From: Thelephora terrestris
Taxonomy: Eukaryota > Basidiomycota > Agaricomycetes > Thelephorales > Thelephoraceae
DNA: 64,000 bases
Direction: 5' to 3'
NCBI GenBank assembly: GCA_015956445.1
Contig: WIUZ02000001.1
Location: forward strand, 4,464,001 to 4,528,000
Made by a program: the position numbers and the translations under genes. Within the stretch, counting starts at the first letter, position 1; the number at the start of each line of letters is the position of its first letter. The notes under the pieces were generated by a model. That model was not told the origin of the DNA and made no database searches. It was given only the letters and a program-made list of their open reading frames with translations. This document shows positions 10,288 through 19,009 of this stretch, piece after piece.

Positions 10288-11642
10288 TCACAAATGTAAA
10301 CAACAGTCAAAACTATCCCACACGGTCTGGTGAGTGAAGTATGCAGCCGAGATCCTCTGACCGCCCTCCCACCCTTCTACACTATGTGAAAAGGCCCAAC
10401 CTCTGAAAAAGATAAGGTCCCCAGGCAGATATCTGAGGCGAAGGTTCAGCTCATCAATGCGGAAATCTCCACCTTGGGTGAAGGTTCCAGCTGCATGGAG
10501 GGGGGTCCATTCCAGAGGCGGGCTCCTCTTGTCCCTATGTCTTGGTGTCTGAGAGTTAAACAGGAGTGCCCTGCCCTGCCAATAAGAAGGGTCTACCGCA
10601 TTGAAGGCGCGAAGGTAGGGCAGCTTGTCCATTGAAGTTTCTCTGAGTTTTGAGTACTGGGATGCAGCTCCGGGATCGAGATGTTCCAGTACATTGTTGA
10701 GTCTCTTTGCGACAAACTGAAACTCTGAGAGGGCTTCCGTGGTGGCAGAAAACTTCTGCCCACTCCCAAGGATGGTTGACGATGGGACAGGGGGCTCTTT
10801 CTGCTCGGATTTGAGTTTTGCACACACAAAGGGGAGAGACCACCCACCGAGTGACCTATTGCATGCCAACAAGTTACTAGTTTTATCCGGCCGCAAAGTT
10901 CGCCTTCAACCTGCCGGTAAGTGGCCTTGGAGTTCCTCCACTTTCCATCGGCATCTTCTCCTACAGTAGGCTTCGTCGTTTCACAAAGTTTAGCACAATC
11001 ATCGTTGAACTTGTCCTGTTTCAAAGTCAGCATGTGAAAATTAGCAAGGCAGAAGGGCGCCAACCAGTGATTTAGTTCGTTGCCAGCAAGGTATGTGGAG
11101 GACTATGGGAATGCCGTTCTTGTCCACAGCAAGACGGGGTTGGTCGTCAAGCCATGCAGTCTCCAGCTCCGGTACCAAATTACAGGGCGGAGGTCCCTTT
11201 CCACCGGCGGCTTCGACAGTCTGACGGAGGTCGAAACCGTCAAAGACAACTTGAGAAGAGGATTCAGATCGGTGTTCAATGCAAAACTGAAAGTGACATA
11301 GAGCCCCTACCCGGCGCCTCTCTGGCTTTTAGGAAGGATCCAACATCATGTCTGAGAAGCCCACGGAGGCGTTCGGCATTGCTTGTCTTGGTCGAAGCGC
11401 GGCTGGAAGGAAGCCTAATTGAGAGCTTCAAGTGGGAAAGACAAACCGGCTTACCTTTTTTTCTTTGAGGTAGATGCATTCCCCTCTTTGTTTGATTTGC
11501 GCTCCATTGGAGGAGATGAGATTCTGGGAGCCTGCCCGGAAGGCTCGTCCTCCTCTAAATCAGTCAACACTGGGTCATCGAAATATGCCTTGTTTATCTC
11601 TTCCCAACTCCAATCGTCGTACTCGTGGCCTTGGGAGTCCAT
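10288..11642 (-). CDS. TET/JBP-like 2-oxoglutarate/Fe(II) dioxygenase
   Basis: Multi-exon minus-strand gene, probable start at 11642 and stop at 10288. The C-terminal exon (10896-10288) has the double-stranded beta-helix signature: HRD as the H-x-D iron pair (in TPRHRDKRSPPLEW), then FTQGGDFRIDELNLRLRYLP, GDLIFFRGWAFSHS with the distal His, and GGQRISAAYFTH with the Arg that binds 2-oxoglutarate. The spacing matches the TET/JBP group, enzymes that oxidise 5-methylcytosine in DNA and are expanded in Agaricomycetes alongside KDZ transposons. Upstream, an acidic first exon, a 40-nt intron (11454-11415) and the phrase AWLDDQPRLAVDKNGIPI fit the family. Two frame changes (near 11110 and 10900) are not explained by obvious introns, so it may be decaying. 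The substrate is inferred. Confidence 0.6.
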
Positions 11643-12240
11643 GGGGCTGAAATTCCACTGGATTAGAAAGGGAGGGCTGACGATTCAACTAGGGGCAAGA
11701 CAGGACCAACCGGAAAAGGGGGGGGTGCTGCTGGGGCAAAGATTCGACGGAGGCCAAGGCCAAGGTATATCCCGATAATCAAGCAGTGGGTGTCTCCCAA
11801 GGGGCGTTGAAGGGAGGAGAGCCAGAGGGGGTCAAAGAGAAGAGGAAGATGCTGACGATTGTCTTTACGGAACGGCGATTGAATTAGGACCCGGCTATCA
11901 GAGACGTCATGGAAGGCTAAAACACTTGAGACAGATTCGGCAGAAGAGAGCCAACTCGGAGGTTTTTGCAAAGTTTCCATTGGGAGGTAGAACGTCCCCC
12001 GCAGAGGACATGTCCGACGTCTACAGGACTGTTTGCCGAACAAGAACGACGCAGGCAGCATTTGCCAGGGAGAAAGGGAAGGACCAAAAGCTCTAGGCAC
12101 TTTGTAATAGTGCCCTTTGCAGCCGAAACTAAGGCCGAGTTGGCAAGTTGGACTAAAAAAGGAAGTGGAAGGGAAGTCGCGCTTGGGTTCAAACTTAGGC
12201 TGGTAAAAAAGGGACGTAATGTGCGGCATAAGCCTATCTA
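11643..12240. other. Upstream region of the oxygenase gene
   Basis: No gene supported. A 238-codon minus frame crosses this region but runs into the tandem repeat at 12241 and has no recognisable content. Confidence 0.4.
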
Positions 12241-12440
12241 GGATCCGGCACGAAAAGAGCCACCGAACAGGTAAAAAGAGAGAACGCAGAGTATGGCAAG
12301 AAACAACCTGTTTGGGATCCGGCAAACACAGAGTCACCGAACAGGTTGAGAGGGAAACAAAGAGTGTGGCAAGAAACAACCAGTCCGGGATCCGGCAAAC
12401 ACAGAGTCACCGAACAGGTTGGGAGAGGAAACGAGGTACG
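12241..12440. repeat. 73-bp tandem repeat, about three units
   Basis: GGATCCGGCA starts at 12241, 12315 and 12388. Each unit continues through a CACCGAACAGGT word and a TGGCAAGAAACAACC word. The third unit is incomplete. Confidence 0.85.
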
Positions 12441-12510
12441 GTGGGATTGGGGGGTTAATACTGTAGATACAAAAATACCACGAAGACCGAAGATACAAAA
12501 TCTTCAACAA

Positions 12511-13380
12511 CCCAGAACCCACAGCAGCCAGAGCCGCGTAAACCGAGAGGCGGTGAACACGGACAGAAGCAAACCTCCGACGAGATAGCAATGTCGTTGA
12601 CGAGGCGAAACCCCCAGAACCCACAGTAGCCAGAGCCGCGTAAACCGAGAGGCGGTGAACACGGACAGAAGCAAACCTCTGACGAGATAGCAATGTCGTT
12701 GACGAGGCGAAACCCCCAGAACCCACAGCAGCCAGAGCCGCGTAAACCGACAGGCGGTGAACGCAGACAGAAGCAAACCTCCGACGAGATAGCAACGTCG
12801 TTGATGAGGTGAAAGCCCCCAGAACCCACAACAGCTAGAGCCGCGTAAACCGAGAGGCGGTGAACACGGACAGAAGCAAACCTCCGACGAGATAGCAACG
12901 TCGTTGACGAGGCGAAACCCCCAGAACGCACAGTAGCCAGAGCCGCGTAAACCGAGAGGCGGTGAACGCGGACAGAAGCAAACCTCCGACGAGATAGCAA
13001 TGTCGTTGAAAAGGTGAAAGCCACCAGAACCCACGGTAGCCAGAGCCACGCAAACCGACAGGCGGTGAACGCAGACAGAAGCAAACCTCCGACGCAACAG
13101 CGTCTCTTTGACGAGGTACAAAGTTCCAGCACAGTTCACACCCGATATATCAGGTGAGAACGAGTGCGACGGGGAGGTGTGAGACCCAGTTCACACCCGA
13201 TAATTCAGGTGAGAACGAGCACGAGGGGTGAGCGGATGACGCACAAGGTGTCCAAGAAAAGAGGGGCAGGGAAGAGAAGGTGGGAGTTGAAGTTGAAGAG
13301 GGAATAACCGAGCGAAGTTCCCGGGCCATCGCGATCAGTGATCGGTACCACGAGGCTCTGAGCTACGCGCCGGTGCGTGT
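12511..13380 (+). repeat. Terminal repeat block, copy b
   Basis: Six tandem units of the 102-103-bp minisatellite (CCCAGAACCCACAG starts at 12511, 12613, 12715, 12818 and so on to about 13025), then the hinge pair (13131-13225) and the GATGACGCACAAGG and CGAGGCTCTGAGC words. Same orientation as copy a. Open frames of 165-225 codons here translate the repeat as a 34-residue unit and are not genes. Confidence 0.85.
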
Positions 13381-13436
13381 GACGCTTCGCTTGATTCAGT
13401 AATCGAAATTCGAATTCCACCGATTGTTGATGTCAA

Positions 13437-13745
13437 CTCCGCCTCCTGCCTTCTCCTCCCCTTTGGTGTTGCCTCTGATTTATCGGATGGCAACAATTTC
13501 TACCCTTCCTAGGAGGGTTCCTTGCCTGTTGTCTGTGCCCCTTTTTTTTAGACGCCTTGCTCGTCATCCGTTCCCCCTTGTGCTGGTTCTCACCTGATCT
13601 ATCGGGTATGAACCGGTCTTACGCCACCTGTCTTGCTTGTTCTCATCTGATTTATCGGGTGTGAACTTTACCGGAACTTAGTACCTACTCAACGATGTTG
13701 CCATCTTGTCAGAGTTTTGTTCACTTTGGTGCGTGCTCCTCCTAA
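13437..13745 (-). repeat. Terminal repeat block, copy c (inverted)
   Basis: Reverse complement of the inner part of copies a and b: CCTTTGGTGTTGCCTCTG, GATGGCAACAATTTCTACCC, GCTCGTCATCCG, then two hinge words (CTCATCTGATTTATCGGGTG) and one decayed minisatellite unit at the right edge. Copy b and copy c face each other across about 60-130 bases. Confidence 0.8.
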
Positions 13746-13812
13746 ATGGCGCTGGAACCAGCTGCCATAGGCGTCGGGTGGTTTCTGACGCTCTCGTCGT
13801 TTGGTTGCGCAG

Positions 13813-14107
13813 GTCAGACTGGTTTGGGAAAGTCGACATCGATTAACACGCTCTTCGCGTCGCACTTGATTGATTCGAAAGGCCGCTTCGCTTCAGATGA
13901 GGAGGTCCGGCAGACGACGGAAATTCATCCAGTCTCGCATAGTAAGTCGTTCATTCAAGCACGCTTTGCCGTTGGAGCTTAAACAAGCCGGGGCAAATGA
14001 ATGCTGGTTACTGATGGGGTACTTCGTGTCCGCTTGATTCGTTGCTGTAGTTATCGTGGAAATGGTGTGAGGCTGAGGTTGAACATCGTCGATACGCCCG
14101 CTTGTAT
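13813..14107 (+). pseudogene. CDC10: Septin (CDC10 type) pseudogene
   Basis: Exon 13813-13941 translates as GQTGLGKSTSINTLFASHLI followed by DSKGRFASDEEVRQTTEIH. This is the septin P-loop (G-x4-GKS) and the following segment, closest to Cdc10 by memory. It is bounded by a good acceptor (GCGCAG) and donor (GTAAGT). After a 109-nt intron the sequence continues toward ENGVRLRLNIVDTP, which needs a one-base correction in GTGGAAATGG. The switch motif then fails (DTPACIR and a stop where septins have DTPGYGD). Both intron positions remain, so this is a duplicated genomic fragment, not a retrocopy. The rest of the GTPase domain is absent. Confidence 0.8.
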
Positions 14108-14367
14108 TAGATAGGGAGAATCCAGGACCCTTTATGACAGTTCTTGCTTTCGCGTGTTTGCTTCAACCTCCCTTGCTCTCACCCGGTTATAGGAGTCCTC
14201 TGAACAGGAACCAGTTCGTACTGAGGTTGAAGCTTCACACTCTTGCGGCAATTCAGGATCACGTGGAGGAAACGAAACAAGGAGCTGGATATTGTTTTGG
14301 TTTGCAAAAACCAAAACCATGATAGTAACTACAAATGTACGCGAAGCTCAGTGTAAAAATGATTATA

Positions 14368-16118
14368 TCAAGGCAGCGATATCAAGGCAGCGAAAATTTT
14401 GTCGAGGCGGTCAGGCAGTGGGCGGTACCCCTTCAAACGTCGAACCACAAGGAACCCTGAACACTTCTTGGTCCCACACTTGAAGACCTGCTTGATGTTG
14501 TACCTTTTCTTTGTGGCTTTAGGTACAACCCAAGGACGGTAGGCGTGGCAGATCTTGCACTGCAAAGGGAATCTTCCTCCGTTAGGTCGGGCGGTGGGGT
14601 GGACTCGTTCGAAACGCTCCATCTCCACACCTGTTTCGGTCCACTGAAGGTGGACAACCCCGGTGTAATGGAGGGTGGACGATAGAGAGAGGGCGGTAGG
14701 GACAGTGTCTTTGGACGGGCGACCGGTGACCAGGACGTTCATCACAAACTCGGTGATGAATGGAGTGATCCTATAAGGATCAAGGTCGGCCTCCGAAAAA
14801 GCGAAGGTGTCGGCAAATTTGAACCTGCCATAGAAAAGGCAGGGCGGTCAACATTGACATCATAACGATGGGCCTTACTTACGAGTTTGCGACCTCACGG
14901 AGCTCTTCGCGGGCAGCGGGAATGCGGACAACGGAGCCGCAGGCAGCCAACACCATCATCGAGTACTTTCTGGACTGAAAGTACTCGCGCAGATCTGGAC
15001 CAATGACTTTCTCGAAAAACTAGAGGCAGTCAGTCAAAAGTAAAGTTGAAAAAATGGCTGACGCTCACGTCAGATATCCCAGTGCTCTGAGAGGTTGTAT
15101 TGCCGTCCCCGCAATACATGAGGTCGCCCCTTTCTTTGTCCGAATGGGTGTGGACGATCAGGATAGCTTGGTCAAAGTTTTCACTAGTTGTATCAGGGTT
15201 AGCTACTGTATTGAAAACGGGGATAGCCGACTTAGTTGCTCACCGGTTCAACAGATTCACCACTCTGGCAACCTTCTCACGGTGCGGTTCGAGGTTGCTG
15301 GGGTCAACGTCGAAAGGGACACAACGGTACTTCAGGTCTTGGGGATTTTGCGAGAAGAAACCCTGGAGCTGCACGTGGAGAGCCAGTGCAGGGGTGCCCT
15401 TGCCGGCAACGGAGGCCATGATGAATTCAAGCACTATGACGGATGAGCTCTTGTAACGGACGCCGTGATCTCCTTTTGCGGTGTCGGCGATGGTCATACC
15501 CTGTGGGAAAACCGGCGCATCTCCTTTCCACAGACCCTGCGCAACAGTCAGGGTGGATGAGAGAGAGAGGACTGGCAGACGAGAAACTTACGTAGAAGAT
15601 GTTTCTCCTTCCACAGCAAGTGGGACACTCGTATGTGCAGGAGTCCAGTTCTTCTTTCTCCATCCCTGCTAACTCGGGAATGCATCCGGGACAGTTGGAC
15701 CGCCCGCACTTGCTGCATGTGACCGAGGACGCATGGCCATTCCCGCACAGCGAACACCACTGTCAAATCATTAGGACAAGCACTTACAAGATAAAGAGAG
15801 GGGTCGTACCAGGTCACCAGGCTGGACGCTGGATGGGCGTCCAGTCCTTACTTTCTTTGGTAGGACAACCGCCGGGAGTACCGAATCCTGAGAGGATTGG
15901 GGAAGAGCCGGTGCCCCGGCTGGGGAGAGTTCCACAGACGTGGAAACCGGTCCAGGGATTCCAAGTGGGCAATGCGTTGCCGTCCCGCCGGTGGTCTTGG
16001 GCTTGCCGCCGTTCGTCTTCTTTGCGGTGTTCTTCTTACCCTTCGTCTTCTCCACAAGGAGATCGAGCGGGTTGCTCGGGCTCATCCTGGCCGCAGAATG
16101 CTTCTTGACCCTCGCCAT
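14368..16118 (-). CDS. Caspase/CHAT-like protein with zinc fingers, six exons, 492 aa
   Basis: Exons on the minus strand: 16118-15810, 15759-15592, 15536-15244, 15183-15069, 15019-14883, 14824-14368. All five introns (49-60 nt) are GT-AG and keep frame, giving an uninterrupted 492-residue product. A basic, Pro-rich N-terminus (1-103) precedes a cysteine-rich PHD/RING-like finger (104-152: WCSLCGNGH, CSKCGRSNCPGC, CTYECPTCCG). Residues 160-257 contain SVIVLEFIMASVAGKG and YRCVPFDVDPSN. The putative His/Cys dyad follows: ILIVHTHSDKERGDL (His268 or His270) and YSMMVLAACGSVV (Cys322), with the order, hydrophobic strand context and roughly 50-residue spacing of clan CD peptidases. The C-terminus holds a second cysteine set (CKICHAYRP, FKCGTKKC). 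Peptidase activity is inference from these motifs; it could be an inactive adaptor. Confidence 0.65.
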
Positions 16119-17156
16119 TTTAATGCCCGATGTAATCAGGTAAAAAAACAGTTTCTTGTGAGGTGGCGAACGATGGTGGTGAAGACGACAGGAGGAAGAG
16201 CAACGGCGGAAGGAGGAGCGAGGGCGGAAGGAGGAGTGAAGGAGGAGCGAGGGCGGAAGAAAGGCAACCCGATTTGGAATTTAAATGCTGGCATCGCCGA
16301 TCGCCGGAACTAATTGACAGGACTTCCAAAGACTTCCGATTGCCTCCAAGCGCTCAGACGGTTAACGTTCCGAACAAAGGGACTTCTCTCGGTTGTTTCC
16401 TTCAACTCCACCAGACTCCACCTCGCGTCCAAGAAGTTTGAGCACTGGCTCCTAACATTGCCCCTCGATTTATCGGGCGGTAATAATTTATAATCATCAG
16501 CGCCGACAAGCGGCATGGCCCATGACCGGCTTCTGGAATCCTCACACCCTGGGAATAGATTGTTCCAACAGCCCTCCTTTGACTGGAGTGCGCCAGAGGC
16601 ATAGTTCCCTCAGTTTCTCAATAAGCCAAGTGAGTAATTGTTTGGTCCATGCAGTCGCGAGAATGGCATGAGTGAAAGCGAGTGTGGTAGATGGTTGTGT
16701 TGGAAGACTGTACAATCCCCAAGCAATGCGGCGTCATCGTAAACGATCGGTCAAGGCAATCAAGATACCGTGCCGTCGAGGCACGAGAATAGAATAATGA
16801 CCAAGACGGTCTGGTGAAGGGGGGCGAGCGACGAGTATATGTAACAAGCGTTGAGCAACGCGACCGGTCTTACCACACACAAGGTCGGGCGAAAGCGTAG
16901 ACAGCATTGGATTTGACAGGGGCGGCATGCTGGTAGGCACCCGATGACCTCTTGGGCAATGGATGCTTTGCCTCTATGGGAGCACGAGTCTTGGTTGAGT
17001 GCGCTGGTATCGGTGAAGACAATTTCCGGGTATGTGCGTGGTGGTAAGGACCGCCCTCTTTTACTTATGTTTGTACCGTTGCCCAGTGGTTATGATACCG
17101 ACCACCAAAAAATAATTCCATTCAAGTAAGCACGCGCGCTGGATAAACGCTTAGTA
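16119..17156. other. Intergenic, nothing recognised
   Basis: Begins with the upstream region of the caspase-like gene, including a GGAGGAGCGAGGGCGGAA tandem stretch near 16200-16262. Beyond that only short frames without motifs. Confidence 0.45.
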
Positions 17157-17775
17157 CTGCCTGCCACAGTGGGAGAGCTCCGGTCTCAGTTGAGGGGGAC
17201 CCAGACCTCCCTCACCAGCCACGATGTCAAGTTCCACCATCTGGATACACTCGTCAACGAGGACAACGGCTTCAAGCACGATATTGAATTGATCAAGGAA
17301 TTCATGGAAGAACGCAAGCAAAAAGCTGAAGCTAGAGATCAATGCCATGACAAGGAGTTCTCAACCGACGACGACAACACCCGAAGCATCGCCACTGTTG
17401 TTCCGCATGAATTGTAGAGAGTGGGCAAAGATGAAAAAGCTACTGCCAAACACGAGGACCACCGCCGATCCAGCCTCGAGGTTGGGTGACCTTCCTTGGC
17501 GGAGTTCGACGAAGAGGATCACCACTGGTCCAAACTGAGGTCCCATGTTCCAGAAGGCATCATCCGTCGCATCGAAACCCTATCCAGTCAACTCGAGTCG
17601 GCACTTGAACTCTCTCTTTCTCTGCAGGCTTGACAGGTCGCCGCTCGGGACACGATCCACCTTCTCAAACTCGGGGTCACTGAACTTTGACAACTTGCCC
17701 AGGCAACACAGACGAAGGTCGACAATCGACACGATGTTCACCAAGTCGCCATTGAGGAGGTAATTGAGTCGGTGC
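17157..17775 (+). pseudogene. Decayed coiled-coil protein gene fragment
   Basis: In one dominant frame it reads as a heptad-rich protein: VGELRSQLRGTQTSLTSH, then IELIKEFMEERKQKAEARD, then, after stops, SHVPEGIIRRIETLSSQLES and a further Leu/Gln-rich stretch. Several in-frame stops and at least one frame change interrupt it, so it is a pseudogene. The parent is not identified; the composition suggests a cytoskeletal or myosin-tail-like protein. Confidence 0.5.
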
Positions 17776-18084
17776 GTATTCCCGAGTAGGAACGAGAGAA
17801 TGAGAGAGAGTCACTGACAGAGACGATAAATTAGTGGAAGAAAGGAGTTGAAGGGAATTGTCGTCGGTCCAAGGACACTGGAATGTGGAGAAGGATCGTC
17901 TGTGTCACGCTAGGTTTAGAGAGAGAAATGAACGAGGGCCGTCAGAAAAACCCAAGTAGTCTTTGGGGCTCGTGAGGTCGGAAAATTGATTTTATAGATC
18001 ATAATCTCATCTCTCATGTCAACTTTCCCAGCTTGCCCAAAAATAGAAAGGCGCAATGTGTGTGCTTCTCGGGATTGCTCGCAA
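17776..18084. other. Intergenic, nothing recognised
   Basis: No gene or clear repeat seen between the coiled-coil relic and terminal block d. Confidence 0.4.
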
Positions 18085-18790
18085 CGGAACTTCTTTCGGC
18101 TAGTCCACCTTGGCAACAGCCTAACTTCCCTCGCCTGCTTTGTCTTCAACTCCCTCCTCCTCCTCCCCAACATCGGGTGGCAATAATTGTTATCTGTCTT
18201 ATGAGAGTTCTGCAGGTCTCGTGTCGCCCTTGTTCTCATCTGATTTATCGGGTGTGAACTGGTCTCGTGCCAGAACTTTGCGCCTCCCCGTCGCGCTCGT
18301 TCTCATCTGATATATCGGGTGCAAACTGCACCGGAACTCTGTGCCTCGTCAACAACACTGCTATCGCATCGGAGATTTGCTTCTGTCCGTGTTCGCCGCC
18401 TGTCGGTTTACACGGCTCTGGCTACTGTGGGTTCTGGGGGTTTCACCTCGTCAACGACGTTGCTATCTCGTCGGAGGTTTGCTTCTGTCCGCGTTCACCG
18501 CCTGTCGGTTTACGCGGCTCAGGCTACTGTGGGTTCTGGGGCTTTCACCTCATCAACGACGTTGCTATCTCGTCGGAGGTTTGCTTCTGTCCGCGTTCAC
18601 CGCCTGTCGGTTTACGCGGCTCTGGCTACTGTGGGTTCTGGGGCTTTCACCTCATCAACGACATTGCTATCTCGTCGGAGGTTTGCTATAATCCGCGTTC
18701 ACCGCTTTCGGTTACGCAGCTCCACCTCCCGCTTTTCGCTCGTTTTCACCCTAATCATTAGGTGCGTGCAAACCTGTCTTGTGCAAGAAC
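18085..18790 (-). repeat. Terminal repeat block, copy d (inverted)
   Basis: Reverse complement of copies a and b: the ATCGGGTGGCAATAATTG segment (about 18172), two hinge words (about 18232-18260 and 18298-18325), then three to four 102-bp minisatellite units (about 18345-18700). Open frames of 116-167 codons across it translate the repeat. Confidence 0.8.
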
Positions 18791-19009
18791 GTCAGCACTA
18801 CGGGCTCTTGCCCTGTCAATAACGCGATGTTTCTCTCCCTTGCGGAGGAGTGCATCCATCTGCGTCGACCGCTTTAGGTCCTAGTGAATTGTGACTTACC
18901 AATTGTTTTGTAAAATATCTCGCGGCGTCACTAGCACTTGTTCCCAAAAGCAGTCATATGGTATTGGAATCTAAGGGCCTCGAAATGATACATCATACAT
19001 TACTACCGG
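18791..19009. other. Intergenic, nothing recognised
   Basis: Right flank of block d and the region downstream of the HECT-like gene. No features seen. Confidence 0.4.

Noticed and set aside
11663-12379. 238-codon minus-strand frame
   Set aside because: Runs through the 73-bp tandem repeat and shows no protein-like features.
12334-13139. Minus-strand frames up to 225 codons
   Set aside because: Same minisatellite translation; no codon bias and all frames open.
18267-18822. Plus-strand frames of 116-167 codons in block d
   Set aside because: Inverted minisatellite; not a gene.
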